In this document: one piece after another, positions 20,362 through 29,446 of the stretch
Numbering within the stretch: position 1 is the stretch's first letter
Layout of the letters: each line of letters opens with the position of its first letter
Assembly: GCF_019823065.1 (NCBI RefSeq)
Contig: NZ_CP081966.1
Location: 2,325,501 to 2,389,500, forward strand
DNA from: Pseudomonas mosselii
GTDB taxonomy: Bacteria; Pseudomonadota; Gammaproteobacteria; Pseudomonadales; Pseudomonadaceae
DNA length: 64,000 nt
Reading direction: 5' to 3'
The notes under the pieces: model-generated
Told to the model about the DNA's origin: nothing
The model's database searches: none
Seen by the model: the letters and a program-made list of their open reading frames with translations, nothing else
Position numbers and translations under genes: made by a program

Positions 20362-21253
20362 GGTCGGTGGCAGGCAGTACCCGTTCGAGCATGAAGTCGA
20401 TGAACACCCTCAGCTTGGGCGGCATCTGCCGTCCAGATGGCCACAGCAGGTAGAAGCTGCCACGTCGCTCCATGAAGCTGTCGAGCACGCTCACCAGGCT
20501 GCCGGCCGCCAGTTCCTTGCGCACGCTGAAGTCCGGCAGGCAGGTGATGCCGCGATGGTTGAGGGCGAAGCAGATGCGCGTCTCGACGTGATTGCAGACC
20601 ATCGAGATGGGAATCGCGTAGTCCTGCTCGGGGTGTTCCCGGCGCAGCGGCCAGGTTTCCAGCTTGCCGCTGCTGGGGAAGCGGTAGTGCAGGCAGCTGT
20701 GCCCGGTGAGCTCACGGGGATGCTGCGGCGTGCCGCGTTCGCGCAGGTAGGCGGGGGACGCCACCAGGCGATGCTGGAAGTGCCCAAGGAACTTGGCGTT
20801 GAGGCGCGAATCCAGCGGCTGGCCACCGCGCATCACCACGTCGAAGCCCTCGCCGACGATATCCACCATGCGGTCGCTGAAGTCCAGGTCGAGCTCGATG
20901 TCGGGATAACGCGCCATGAACTCGGCCAAAGCCGGCATCACCAACCCGGTCACCTGCGGCAGGCTCACCCGCAGGCGCCCGCGGGGCGCTCCGCTGGCCT
21001 GGGACAGCTCCTGCTCGGTGGCTTCGATCTCGGCAAGGATGCGTCGGCTGCGTTCCAGGAACAGCGTGCCCTCGGCGGTCAGGGTGATGCTGCGGGTGCT
21101 GCGGTGAAACAGGCGCACGCCCAGGCGTTCCTCCAGCCGTGCCACGCGCTTGCCCACGGCGGAGGCGCTGATCCCCAGCGACTGGCCGGCGGCGACGAAA
21201 CTGCGGGTCTCGGCGACCCGGTTGAAGACCATGAAGCCGCTGAGGCTGTCCAT
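20342..21253 (-). CDS. LysR-type regulator
   Basis: A 303-residue LTTR (MDSLSGFMVFNRVAETRSFV ... AVGKRVARLEERLGVRLFHR), with an effector domain of the CrgA/DsdC-like broad group. The start is the ATG at 21253; an earlier in-frame start would intrude into the promoter of the divergent MFS gene. It lies 114 bp from that gene and is likely to regulate it. Its 3' end overlaps the convergent LysR gene by 20 bp. Confidence 0.88.
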   Translation of the reverse strand: MDSLSGFMVFNRVAETRSFVAAGQSLGISASAVGKRVARLEERLGVRLFHRSTRSITLTAEGTLFLERSRRILAEIEATEQELSQASGAPRGRLRVSLPQVTGLVMPALAEFMARYPDIELDLDFSDRMVDIVGEGFDVVMRGGQPLDSRLNAKFLGHFQHRLVASPAYLRERGTPQHPRELTGHSCLHYRFPSSGKLETWPLRREHPEQDYAIPISMVCNHVETRICFALNHRGITCLPDFSVRKELAAGSLVSVLDSFMERRGSFYLLWPSGRQMPPKLRVFIDFMLERVLPATDLSRTGS

Positions 21254-21367
21254 GCTGCGCTCCGATTGCGGACACTGATGTCCTGACTGAGTGGAATTGT
21301 ACCCGGCTTTTTCCGCAATGCCCCAGCAGCGCACCATGCCTGCCTAAATCGATAGCCGGAGACAACC

Positions 21368-22573
21368 ATGCATTCACCTTCCCCGGCGGCGTGTGTCGCC
21401 GCATCCCCTGCCAGCGCCACGCGCCTGCCCCTGAGCGGGCTGCTGGCCCTGGCCCTGACCGGCTTCATCGCCATCCTCAGCGAAACCCTGCCGGCCGGCC
21501 TGCTCGACCAGATCGCCGATGGTATGCAGATCAGCCAGGCCATGGCCGGGCAATGGGTCACGGCCTATGCCCTGGGGTCGCTGCTCACCGCCATTCCATT
21601 GGTGACCCTGACCCAGGGCTGGTGGCGTCGCCGCGCACTGCTGCTGGCGATCGCCGGGTTCGTGCTGTTCAACGGGCTGACTGCCGTGTCGCCGGACAAT
21701 ACCCTCACCCTGTGTCTGCGCTTTCTTACCGGCGCCGCCGCCGGCCTGGCCTGGGGCCTGATCGCCGGCCATGCGCGGCGCATGGTGGCGCCGGCCCAGC
21801 AGGGCAGGGCCATGGCGGTGGCGATGCTGGGCCAGCCCATTGCGCTGTCGCTAGGTCTGCCAATCGGCACCTGGCTCGGCGCCTGGCTGGGCTGGCGCGC
21901 GGCCTTCGTGGTGGTCACGGTCGCGGCGTTGCTGCTGACCGTCTGGGTGGTGCGGGCGGTGCCGGACTTCCCCGGCCAAGCCGCCGGCAAGCGCCCCGCA
22001 GCGCTTACGGTGTTGCGCACCCCGGGCGTGGCGCGGGTGTTGCTGGTGATCCTGGCGTGGATTCTCGGGCACAACATCCTCTACACCTACATCGTGCCGC
22101 TGCTGGCGGCGGCGGGCATGACGGCCGAGGTGGGCCAGGTGCTGATGACCTTCGGCTTGGCCTCGCTGGGCGGCATCGTGCTGGTGGGCCTGGGTGTCGA
22201 CCGCCATCTGCGTGGGCTGGTGTTGCTGTGCCTGGCCGGGTTCGCCCTGGCGACGCTGGCCTTGGGGCAGGCCCAGGGCGCCGCCTGGCTGGTGCATGTC
22301 AGCGTGGCGCTGTGGGGGATGACCTACGGCGGTGCGCCGACCCTGTTGCAGACCGCCTGCGCCGATGCGGCGGGCGAGGGCGGCGATGTGGCGCAGTCGA
22401 TGCTGGTGACGGTGTGGAACAGCGCGATCGCCTTGGGCGGGATCATTGGCGGGTTGTTGCTGGTCGGCGCCGGGGTCGAGTCGTTTGGCGCCGTGGTGCT
22501 GGGGCTGCTGGCGCTGGCGTGGCTGCTGGTGGTCAGCGGACGGCGGGCCGGGTTCGTCGCGGGCGCACGCTAG
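21368..22573 (+). CDS. MFS exporter (AraJ/sugar-efflux-like)
   Basis: A 401-residue protein with 12 hydrophobic segments. It begins LALALTGFIAILSETLPAGLL, a start typical of the AraJ/YdhP drug and arabinose exporter family, and has the cytoplasmic loop GHARRMVAPAQQGRAMAVAM of the MFS fold. GGAG at 21357 precedes the ATG. Divergent from the LysR gene at 20342-21253, which is its probable regulator. The substrate cannot be inferred. Confidence 0.85.
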   Translation: MHSPSPAACVAASPASATRLPLSGLLALALTGFIAILSETLPAGLLDQIADGMQISQAMAGQWVTAYALGSLLTAIPLVTLTQGWWRRRALLLAIAGFVLFNGLTAVSPDNTLTLCLRFLTGAAAGLAWGLIAGHARRMVAPAQQGRAMAVAMLGQPIALSLGLPIGTWLGAWLGWRAAFVVVTVAALLLTVWVVRAVPDFPGQAAGKRPAALTVLRTPGVARVLLVILAWILGHNILYTYIVPLLAAAGMTAEVGQVLMTFGLASLGGIVLVGLGVDRHLRGLVLLCLAGFALATLALGQAQGAAWLVHVSVALWGMTYGGAPTLLQTACADAAGEGGDVAQSMLVTVWNSAIALGGIIGGLLLVGAGVESFGAVVLGLLALAWLLVVSGRRAGFVAGAR

Positions 22574-22673
22574 CCTGATCGGACGCAATCGCGGGGCCTG
22601 GAAACACCCCTTTATGCCAAGAGGAACGGTACAATCCGCCCATGTGAGAACGTAGCGATCCGAGGTCCCCGCA

Positions 22674-25040
22674 GTGCCGTTGCAACAAGGCTTCGTCTTG
22701 ACCCGCCACTGGCATGACACGCCCGAAGGCACCTGCGTGGAGTTCTGGCTGGCCACCGACCAGGGCCCACGGCGCCTGCGCCTGGCCGCCCAGCCCTCGG
22801 TGGCCTTCATTCCCGCCGCCCAGGCTGCCCACGCCCGGGCGCTGCTGGCCGGTGAACAGGGCGCCGAACTCAAGCCCCTGCAGCTGCGCGACTTCGACCT
22901 GCGTCCGGTGATGGGCCTGTACTGCCGCCAGCACCGCCAGCTGATCGCCCTGGAGAAGCGCCTGCGCGCTGCCGGTGTCGAGGTGTTCGAAGCCGACATC
23001 CGCCCGCCGGAACGCTACCTGATGGAGCGCTTCATCACCGCCCCGGTGCGTTTCGATGGTCGCCCCGACAGCCAGGGCGTACTGCACGATGCCCAGCTCA
23101 AGCCCGACCCGGACTACCGCCCGCCGCTGCGCCTGGTGTCACTGGATATCGAGACCAGCGAACGCGGCGAGCTGTACAGCATCGCCCTGGAAGGCTGCGG
23201 CCAGCGCCAGGTCTATATGCTCGGCCCGGCCAACGGCGAGGCGGGCGAGCTGGACTTCGACCTGCACTATTGCGCCGACCGCGCCGAACTGATCGTCTGC
23301 CTCAACCAGTGGCTGGCCCGCCACGACCCCGACGCGATTATCGGTTGGAACCTGGTGCAGTTCGACCTGCGCCTGCTGCACGAGCATGCCCAGCGCCTGA
23401 ACGTGCCGCTGTGCCTGGGCCGCGACGGCGCGCCGATGCACCTGCGCGAGCACGGCGCCCGCAGCCACTTCTTCGCCGAGGCGCCGGGCCGGCTGCTGAT
23501 CGACGGCATCGAGGCCTTGCGCTCGGCGACCTGGAACTTCCCCTCCTTCAGCCTGGAGAGCGTCGCGCAGCAGTTGCTGGGCGAGGGCAAGGCCATCGAC
23601 ACGCCGTACCAGCGCATGGACGAGATCAACCGCCGCTTCGCCGAGGACAAGCCGGCCCTGGCCCGCTACAACCTCAGGGACTGTGAGCTGGTGACGCGGA
23701 TCTTCGCCCATACCCACTTGCTGGAGTTCCTCCTCGAACGCGCCTCGGTCACCGGACTGGCCGTGGACCGCAGCGGCGGATCGGTGGCCGCGTTCTGCCA
23801 CCTGTACATCCCGCACATGCACCGCCTGGGCTATGTCGCGCCGAACCTCGTCGGTGGCGAGGGCGAGGCCAGCCCGGGCGGTTTCGTCATGGAGTCGCGG
23901 CCCGGGCTGTACGATTCGGTGCTGGTGCTCGACTACAAGAGCCTGTACCCCTCGATCATCCGCACCTTCCTCATCGACCCGGTGGGGCTGGTCGAGGGCT
24001 TGCGCCAGCCGGACGACGCGCACTCGGTGGAGGGCTTTCGCGGTGGCCGTTTCTCGCGCCGCCAGCATTGCCTGCCGGCCATCGTCGAGCGTGTCTGGCA
24101 GGGGCGCGAGGCGGCCAAGCGCGCGGGCAACGCCCCGCTTTCGCAGGCACTGAAGATCATCATGAACGCCTTCTACGGCGTGCTCGGCTCCAGTGGCTGC
24201 CGCTTCTTCGACCCACGCCTGGCCTCGTCGATCACGATGCGCGGGCACCAGATCATGCGTCAGACCCGGGCGCTGATCGAGGCGCGGGGCTATGACGTGA
24301 TCTACGGCGACACCGACTCCACCTTTGTCTGGCTCAAGGGGGCCCACGACGAAGCGGCTGCCGCAAGTATCGGCCAGGCGCTGGTGGCGCAGGTCAACCA
24401 GTGGTGGCGCGAGAACCTGCGTCATTCCATGGGCCTTGAGAGCGCGCTGGAGCTGCAGTTCGAAACCCACTACCGACGCTTCCTGATGCCGACCATCCGA
24501 GGCACCGACGAAGGCAGCAAAAAGCGCTACGCCGGCATGGTACGGCGCAGCGACGGCCAGGACGAAATGGTCTTCAAGGGGCTGGAGTCGGTGCGCACCG
24601 ACTGGTCGCCGCTGGCCAGGCAGTTCCAGCAGGAACTCTATGGCCGGGTGTTCCGTGGCCAGCCTTACCGCGACTACCTGCAGGCATACGTGCGCCGTAC
24701 CCTGGCGGGCGAGCAGGATGAATTGCTGGTCTACCGCAAGCGCCTGCGTCGCCCGTTGGCTGACTACCAGCGCAATGTGCCGCCGCATGTGCGCGCGGCG
24801 CGCCTGGCCGACGAGCATAATCGACGGGTGGGGCGCCCCACTCAGTACCAGAACGGCGGCTGGATCAGCTACATCATCACCACCTCGGGGCCAGAGCCCC
24901 TGGAGATTCTGCAATCGTCGGTCGATTACGAGCACTATGTCGCCCGACAGCTGCAACCCGTGGCGGATGCCATCCTGCCATTCGTGCTGGGGCACACGAT
25001 CGACCTGGGGCACCTGGATCAACTCGCCTTCGACTTCTGA
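22674..25040 (+). CDS. polB: DNA polymerase II (family B)
   Basis: A 788-residue B-family polymerase, close to the 783 residues of E. coli Pol II. The 3'-5' exonuclease ExoI motif DIETSE starts at residue 158. The polymerase motifs are DYKSLYPSI (A, residue 420) and YGDTDS (C, residues 544-549), with the two catalytic aspartates in the latter. The start is GTG at 22674. Pol II serves in translesion synthesis and replication restart. No clear LexA box was found upstream, unlike E. coli polB. Confidence 0.95.
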   Translation: MPLQQGFVLTRHWHDTPEGTCVEFWLATDQGPRRLRLAAQPSVAFIPAAQAAHARALLAGEQGAELKPLQLRDFDLRPVMGLYCRQHRQLIALEKRLRAAGVEVFEADIRPPERYLMERFITAPVRFDGRPDSQGVLHDAQLKPDPDYRPPLRLVSLDIETSERGELYSIALEGCGQRQVYMLGPANGEAGELDFDLHYCADRAELIVCLNQWLARHDPDAIIGWNLVQFDLRLLHEHAQRLNVPLCLGRDGAPMHLREHGARSHFFAEAPGRLLIDGIEALRSATWNFPSFSLESVAQQLLGEGKAIDTPYQRMDEINRRFAEDKPALARYNLRDCELVTRIFAHTHLLEFLLERASVTGLAVDRSGGSVAAFCHLYIPHMHRLGYVAPNLVGGEGEASPGGFVMESRPGLYDSVLVLDYKSLYPSIIRTFLIDPVGLVEGLRQPDDAHSVEGFRGGRFSRRQHCLPAIVERVWQGREAAKRAGNAPLSQALKIIMNAFYGVLGSSGCRFFDPRLASSITMRGHQIMRQTRALIEARGYDVIYGDTDSTFVWLKGAHDEAAAASIGQALVAQVNQWWRENLRHSMGLESALELQFETHYRRFLMPTIRGTDEGSKKRYAGMVRRSDGQDEMVFKGLESVRTDWSPLARQFQQELYGRVFRGQPYRDYLQAYVRRTLAGEQDELLVYRKRLRRPLADYQRNVPPHVRAARLADEHNRRVGRPTQYQNGGWISYIITTSGPEPLEILQSSVDYEHYVARQLQPVADAILPFVLGHTIDLGHLDQLAFDF

Positions 25041-25404
25041 ACAGGTCGGGGCGGGTGCTATCTATCGAGGATGCACCGAAGTTCATGCGCTCGTGTCTCT
25101 AATTTCAGCAGAGACGAGTCATGGACAACAACGAGCCGCAAGTGCTTCGCGCGCCAACAGTAACCGGGCACGAAACGTTCCAGGGCGCCCGCTCGCGCTT
25201 GGCGCTGGAAGCCGGCGAGATGGCAACGCCACGGCACGGCCCTGAGTGTGTGCAGTATCCTTGGACTATGCTCTGGTCAGGTGTGGGACATGCCCGGTTA
25301 CTTTTGCCGCGAGCAGGCGCCTGGCCAGTTGGTTTAGGCTCCACGCCGGATCTTTCTCCCTGATCCGCAGTCTTTAGGTTTATAGAGAAAACAAGGAGAT
25401 GCGC
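25041..25404. other. Intergenic region without a confident gene
   Basis: This 364-bp stretch between polB and the DUF4174 gene holds one plus-strand open frame (25121-25363, 80 codons) with only a weak ribosome site and no recognisable protein features. The final 25 bases carry AAGGAG (25393-25398), which serves the DUF4174 start. I see no repeat, RNA or terminator that I could defend. Confidence 0.4.
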
Positions 25405-25971
25405 ATGCTCGTTCGGTCACTGACCCTCGCTACCCTGTTCGCCTTGGCTAGCCCGCTGTTTGCCGCAGACAGCGATGCACCGTTGGCCAAGGAACTGGGC
25501 AAGGCACGGCCACTGGTGGTCATTGCCCCGAGTTCGGCCGACCCGACCCTGCGCGGCCTGGAAGAGGCGTTGAAAGACTCCGCCACCCAGGCCGGATTCA
25601 AGGAGCGCAGCCTGGTGCTGTACAGCGTCGCCAACATGATGGGCAAGCGCGAGGACAAGAACCTCGAGCAGCAGACCACCATGGCCCTGATCCGTGAGCT
25701 CAAGCTGGGCGCGAGCAAGGGCACCAAGGTGATCCTGGTGGGCAAGGACGGCGAGCGCCACATGCTCAAGGACGACGACAGCGGCGAGAAGCTCGACCCG
25801 CAGGTGATCTTCAAGGCGGTCGACGAGCTGCCGGCCAGCGAGAAGGCGGTCACCGCTCCCGAACCCGTCGCAGCCGCACCTGCCGAGCCCAAGGCCAAGG
25901 ACAGCAAGACCAAGGATGCCAAGGCCAAGCCCGCCAAACCTGCAGCGCCGCCCAAGCCGCTGGAGGACTGA
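25405..25971 (+). CDS. DUF4174-like exported protein with Lys/Ala/Pro tail
   Basis: A 188-residue protein with a signal peptide (SLTLATLFALASPLFA) and a thioredoxin-like alpha/beta domain of the DUF4174 kind (RPLVVIAPSSADPTLRGLEE ... TKVILVGKDGERHMLKDD). The last 45 residues are a low-complexity KAKDSKTKDAKAKPAKPAAP-type tail. AAGGAG at 25393-25398 abuts an ATG at 25399 but is well spaced for the ATG at 25405, which is chosen. Function unknown. A hairpin terminator follows, so it is transcribed separately from the downstream RiPP locus. Confidence 0.7.
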   Translation: MLVRSLTLATLFALASPLFAADSDAPLAKELGKARPLVVIAPSSADPTLRGLEEALKDSATQAGFKERSLVLYSVANMMGKREDKNLEQQTTMALIRELKLGASKGTKVILVGKDGERHMLKDDDSGEKLDPQVIFKAVDELPASEKAVTAPEPVAAAPAEPKAKDSKTKDAKAKPAKPAAPPKPLED

Positions 25972-25981
25972 CCGCTCTGTC

Positions 25982-26009
25982 ACGGCCCTCTGCGCAACCA
26001 GAGGGCCGT
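25982..26009 (+). terminator. Hairpin terminator after the DUF4174 gene
   Basis: ACGGCCCTCT (25982-25991) pairs perfectly with AGAGGGCCGT (26000-26009) across an 8-nt loop, 10 bp after the stop. The T-run is short (TTCAT), so termination may be partial. Confidence 0.65.
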
Positions 26010-26138
26010 TCATGTATCACTGTGTATCTGCGCTTCGCCGCGACCCATTGGCATACAAAATATCGCCTGCCTCGATACATCAGCGACACACCGCTGCGGC
26101 TCAATGGCTCCACTTTCCAACCACAGTGGAGCGACACC

Positions 26139-26615
26139 ATGAAAACGACCCGTCAAACCCTCGGCCTGCTCGGCGCCACTTTGCTAGGCGGTATGGTTCT
26201 GGGCAACAGTGCCTTCGCCGTAGAACCCCTGGCCCAAGGCTACCAGCTGGCCTCGGCCAAGACCCCGGGCGAAGGCAAGTGCGGTGCCGGTGGCAAGGCC
26301 ACGCAGAGCGAGGGCAAGTGCGGCGAAGGCAAGTGTGGCGCCAGCGCCAAGGCCGGAGCCGAGGGCAAGTGCGGTGAGGGCAAGTGTGGCGACGCCTCGT
26401 TCGCCCGCACTGACAGCAACCGCGACGGCAAGGTCTCCCGCGAGGAGTTCCTGGCCGTGGCCAAGGACAGGGCGGCAGACTTCGACAAGATCGACCGCAA
26501 TCACGACGGCTTCATCTCCGAGCAGGAGGCCCACGATCACCTGGCGGCGATCTACAAGGCCAACGGCAAGGCCATGCCCGACGGGCTGTTCAGCCATCTG
26601 ACCGGCCAGTCCTGA
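26139..26615 (+). CDS. HvfA-like RiPP precursor: signal peptide, five EGKCG motifs, EF-hand pair
   Basis: A 158-residue protein in three parts. Residues 1-27 are a Sec signal (LGLLGATLLGGMVLGNSAFA). Residues 41-84 are a Gly/Lys/Cys-rich stretch with five EGKCG units (Cys at 48, 61, 66, 78, 83). Residues 90-135 form two canonical EF-hand loops: D92-x-N94-x-D96-G-x-V-S-x-x-E103 and D119-x-N121-x-D123-G-x-I-S-x-x-E130. EGKCG cysteines in HvfA-type precursors are known to be oxidised by an MNIO (DUF692) enzyme to thiooxazole-type copper ligands, and an MNIO plus HvfC partner follow directly. GGAG at 26128-26131 supports the ATG. The EF-hand domain in the precursor is unusual. Modification and copper binding are inferred. 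Confidence 0.85.
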   Translation: MKTTRQTLGLLGATLLGGMVLGNSAFAVEPLAQGYQLASAKTPGEGKCGAGGKATQSEGKCGEGKCGASAKAGAEGKCGEGKCGDASFARTDSNRDGKVSREEFLAVAKDRAADFDKIDRNHDGFISEQEAHDHLAAIYKANGKAMPDGLFSHLTGQS

Positions 26616-26623
26616 AGCGCCTC

Positions 26624-26675
26624 GCGGGGCCAGCCCGCTTCCACGATGTCATGTGTGGGAGCGGGCTGGCCCCGC
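26624..26675. repeat. REP-like hairpin between precursor and MNIO genes
   Basis: Arms 26624-26644 (GCGGGGCCAGCCCGCTTCCAC) and 26655-26675 are complementary except for one G-T pair, with a 10-nt loop. Its core resembles the repeat at 10663-10724. It sits 8 bp after the precursor stop and 33 bp before the MNIO start. In the RNA it could stabilise the precursor message or attenuate read-through into the enzymes. Confidence 0.8.
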
Positions 26676-26708
26676 GCTGCCGTTCAACGCCCCAGAGCGC
26701 CTGCAATC

Positions 26709-27542
26709 ATGCCCCAACCCAAATTGCACACCGGCCTCGGCCTGCGCCGTGGCCTGCTGCCCGACTTGCTGACGATGGAGGCGGGCGCGGTGGACTTCCT
26801 AGAGTGCGCCCCGGAAAACTGGATCGGCGTCGGCGGCGCCTTCGGCCAGGGCCTGGCGCGCCTGGCCGAGCGTTTTCCCATCGCCTGCCACGGCCTGTCG
26901 CTGTCACTGGGCGGCACCGCGCCGCTGGATCGCGGCTTTCTCGAGCGCACCCGACAGTTCCTCGACCACCACCAGGTACGGATGTACAGCGAGCACCTGA
27001 GCTACTGCAGCGACGATGGCCACCTCTACGACCTGATGCCGATCCCGTTCACCGAAGAGGCCGTCCACCATGTGTCCGCACGCATCCGCCAGGCCCAGGA
27101 CATGCTTGGTCGGCGCATCGCGGTGGAGAACATCAGCTACTACGCCGCGCCGTACCAGGCGATGCCCGAGCTGGACTTCGTCCGCGCCGTGCTCGACGAG
27201 GCCGACTGCGACCTGCTGCTGGACGTGAACAACGTTTTCGTCAATGCCTGCAACCATCGCTACGATGCCCGTGCCTTCCTCGCTGGCATACCCCGTGAAC
27301 GGGTGGTGGGCATGCATGTGGCCGGTCATTACGACGAGGCCCCGGACCTGAAGGTCGACACCCACGGCGCGCCGGTCAAGGAGGACGTCTGGGCGCTGTT
27401 CGCCGACGCCTGTCGGCGCTTTGGGGCGCAGCCAACCGTGCTCGAGCGCGACTTCAACTACCCGCCGCTGGCCGAACTGCTGGCCGAGACGGCGCGTATC
27501 CGCAGCCTGCAATATGCCCACGGAGTGCCCGGCCATGGCTGA
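26709..27542 (+). CDS. Multinuclear non-haem iron oxidase (MNIO, DUF692), HvfB-like
   Basis: A 277-residue TIM-barrel enzyme with the full ligand set of the DUF692 family: H61 (CHGLSLSLG), H96 (YSEHLS), E140 (VENISYY), the [10 protein letters not shown] segment (D172/N174), H203 and H207 (MHVAGH), D217 and H219 (VDTHG) and E246 (LERDFN). MNIOs bind two or three irons and oxidise cysteine side chains in peptide precursors. The ATG at 26709 is chosen because it begins the conserved region. It overlaps the next gene by 8 nt. The expected substrate is the EGKCG protein encoded just upstream. Confidence 0.9.
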   Translation: MPQPKLHTGLGLRRGLLPDLLTMEAGAVDFLECAPENWIGVGGAFGQGLARLAERFPIACHGLSLSLGGTAPLDRGFLERTRQFLDHHQVRMYSEHLSYCSDDGHLYDLMPIPFTEEAVHHVSARIRQAQDMLGRRIAVENISYYAAPYQAMPELDFVRAVLDEADCDLLLDVNNVFVNACNHRYDARAFLAGIPRERVVGMHVAGHYDEAPDLKVDTHGAPVKEDVWALFADACRRFGAQPTVLERDFNYPPLAELLAETARIRSLQYAHGVPGHG

Positions 27543-28335
27543 GATCCTGCGCACCCAGCAATTCACCTTGGCGCGCCACCTGCGCGACCCGGCCGCCAAT
27601 CCGCCGCCGCCCGGCATCGAGGCACGGCGCCTGAAGGTCTATCGCGAGCTGTTCCATGGCGCCATCGAAGGACTGCTGGCCGGCAGCTTCCCAGTGCTGC
27701 GCCGTACCTTGGGCGATCAGCGCTGGCATGCGCGGGTGCGCGATTTCTACGCCCATTACCGCAGTCAGACACCGCTGTTCACCGAGGTTGCCGCGGCGTT
27801 CATCGACTACCTGCAGGGCATCGAGCCCGATACCCCTTGGCAGCTGGAACTGGCGCACTATGAATGGATCGAGGCGCAGCTGTACCTGAGCGACGCCGAG
27901 GACCCGCCGCACGACCCGGACGGCGACCTGCTCGACGGCGAGCCACTGTTGTCGTGCGTGGCGCGGGTGCTGGCCTACCGTTGGCCGGTGGAACGCATCG
28001 GCCCGGAGTACCAGCCAGGCGAGGCGCCAGCGCAACCCACCCTGTTGCTGGTGTACCGCGACGCCGACCTGCAGGTGCGTTTCGCCCGCCTGGCGCCGCT
28101 GGCCTGGCAATTGTTGGTGGGCCTGCCGGGCAGCGGGCGCGAGCGCCTGCGCGCGTTGGGCGAGCAGCACCAGCAGGCGGGCCTGGAGCTGCTGCGCCAG
28201 TTGCGCGGGCAGGGCATCATCGTCGGCACCCGCCGAGGCAACAGGGGGGCTGTCAGGCCACTGGAATCAGTGGATCGGCCGCCGCCAGCGCCGTCGCCCG
28301 ATCCGCGGCCGGCGGATAGATCCACACCGAGTTGA
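27535..28335 (+). CDS. HvfC-like MNIO partner protein (DUF2063)
   Basis: A 266-residue protein. The N-terminal 90 residues are the DUF2063 helical domain ([20 protein letters not shown], then [20 protein letters not shown]), and the remainder is a winged-helix-like region. In studied systems the DUF2063 partner recruits the precursor leader and is needed by the MNIO. The ATG at 27535 overlaps the MNIO stop. The last 83 bp (28253-28335) overlap the 3' end of the opposing chimeric gene, giving a Pro/Asp-rich tail beyond the conserved domain, so the natural stop may have been lost. Confidence 0.85.
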   Translation: MAEILRTQQFTLARHLRDPAANPPPPGIEARRLKVYRELFHGAIEGLLAGSFPVLRRTLGDQRWHARVRDFYAHYRSQTPLFTEVAAAFIDYLQGIEPDTPWQLELAHYEWIEAQLYLSDAEDPPHDPDGDLLDGEPLLSCVARVLAYRWPVERIGPEYQPGEAPAQPTLLLVYRDADLQVRFARLAPLAWQLLVGLPGSGRERLRALGEQHQQAGLELLRQLRGQGIIVGTRRGNRGAVRPLESVDRPPPAPSPDPRPADRSTPS

Positions 28336-29356
28336 TCTGCTGCTTGAGCTGCTTGGCCTCGGCCGTGTCCGTCGGTGGCGAGACGGTGCGCTCCCAACCC
28401 TCGGTGTACACCGCGCCCCAGGCACCGAGGTCGAGGCAGGTAACATACTTGGGCTGGCTGTAGATCATCGGCGCCACGCCGATCAGCTCGGCGGCGGCGT
28501 TGTTGCCGGCGTAGCGGCCCAGGGGGATGGCGTGCTGGCAGGACATCACGGCAAAGTTGCCAACCTCGTCGCAGGCCTGCTCGGCCAGCCGCTCGACCGT
28601 CAGGCGCGGGTCGCCCAGGTGCTCGTTGAGCCACAGGTGCAGGGCCTCGAAGGCGGCGCTGTCCTCGCCCTGGGCCTTGAGCAGTTCGCTGAACTGCGCC
28701 TGGCCGCCGGGGCGCTTGAGGAACACCACCAGCTCGCGGGCCACCTGCATGGCCACCTCGCGGCCACAGTCGGCCTCGACCAGGGCCAGCGCCAGGTCGA
28801 TGCCGGCACTGACCCCGGCCGAGGTCCACACTTGGTCCTGTTGCACGAAGATCGACTCGGCGTCCACTTCGATGGCCGGGAAGCGCCGGTGCAGCGCATC
28901 GCACATCGCCCAGTGGGTGGCGGCCCGGCGTCCGTCGAGCAGCCCGGCGGCGGCCAGCAGGAAGGTGCCGCTGCACACCGAGGCGGTGCGTCGGGCGCGT
29001 TGGGCGGCCTGGGCCAGCCAGGCAACCAGCTCGGCATGATCGGGGAGGGTGCGGACGATCTCCGGCGCGCCGGGCACCACCAGGGTGTCGAAGGGTTCGC
29101 GCAACCAGGGCGCCAGTGGCTCGGTACCTACCGCCAGGCCCTCGGCGGTCGGCACCAGGCCGCCCTCGAGGCTGGCGGTGACCAGGCGGTAACCTGGCAG
29201 GCCGCGGGCGGCGCGGGCCTTGGTCGCGGCCCAGAAGACCGTCTGCGCGCCGGTGAGGTCGAGCAGGCCCATCTGCGGGTAGGCGAGGAACAGCAAGGTG
29301 CGCGACTGATCCAGGGCGTGCACGGGTGGGGTGGGGATCGGCGGGATGTCGGTCAT
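28253..29356 (-). CDS. Chimeric gene: GlxA-type regulator N-terminus fused to FAD-oxidoreductase C-terminus
   Basis: A 367-residue open frame that joins two unrelated families. Residues 20-212 are the DJ-1/PfpI-like sensor domain of GlxA regulators (SVCSGTFLLAAAGLLDG, ATHW). Residues 239-261 are only the first helices of the AraC HTH (LHLWLNEHLGD, LTVERLAEQA). From about residue 265 the sequence becomes SCQHAIPLGRYAGNNAAAE ... VTCLDLGAWGAVYTEGWER ... WIYPP, the C-terminal end of NDH-2-like NAD(P)/FAD oxidoreductases. The junction is near 28561-28579. Most of the HTH and the whole FAD/NAD-binding core of the oxidoreductase are missing, consistent with an in-frame deletion between two neighbouring genes. 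DNA binding should be lost. Probably a degraded gene. Confidence 0.75.
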   Translation of the reverse strand: MTDIPPIPTPPVHALDQSRTLLFLAYPQMGLLDLTGAQTVFWAATKARAARGLPGYRLVTASLEGGLVPTAEGLAVGTEPLAPWLREPFDTLVVPGAPEIVRTLPDHAELVAWLAQAAQRARRTASVCSGTFLLAAAGLLDGRRAATHWAMCDALHRRFPAIEVDAESIFVQQDQVWTSAGVSAGIDLALALVEADCGREVAMQVARELVVFLKRPGGQAQFSELLKAQGEDSAAFEALHLWLNEHLGDPRLTVERLAEQACDEVGNFAVMSCQHAIPLGRYAGNNAAAELIGVAPMIYSQPKYVTCLDLGAWGAVYTEGWERTVSPPTDTAEAKQLKQQINSVWIYPPAADRATALAAADPLIPVA

Positions 29357-29446
29357 GGCACGCTGCTTGTGATGAAGGCGTAGGCCCTAGTCGAGCAGGT
29401 GGCACGGTGCTGATCAAGCACCGTGCGACGAACGCTGGAGTCCGCC

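Noticed and set aside
22574..22673. Possible LexA box upstream of polB
   Set aside because: E. coli polB is SOS-induced, so I looked for CTG-N10-CAG in the 100 bp before the start and found no acceptable match.
25121..25363. 80-codon open frame between polB and the DUF4174 gene
   Set aside because: Weak ribosome site, no recognisable features and an overlapping minus-strand frame of equal length; not enough to call a gene.
26010..26138. Sigma-54 or ECF-type promoter before the EGKCG precursor
   Set aside because: TGGCATACAAAATATCGC looked promising, but the GG-N10-GC spacing does not hold, and no clear ECF consensus could be defended.
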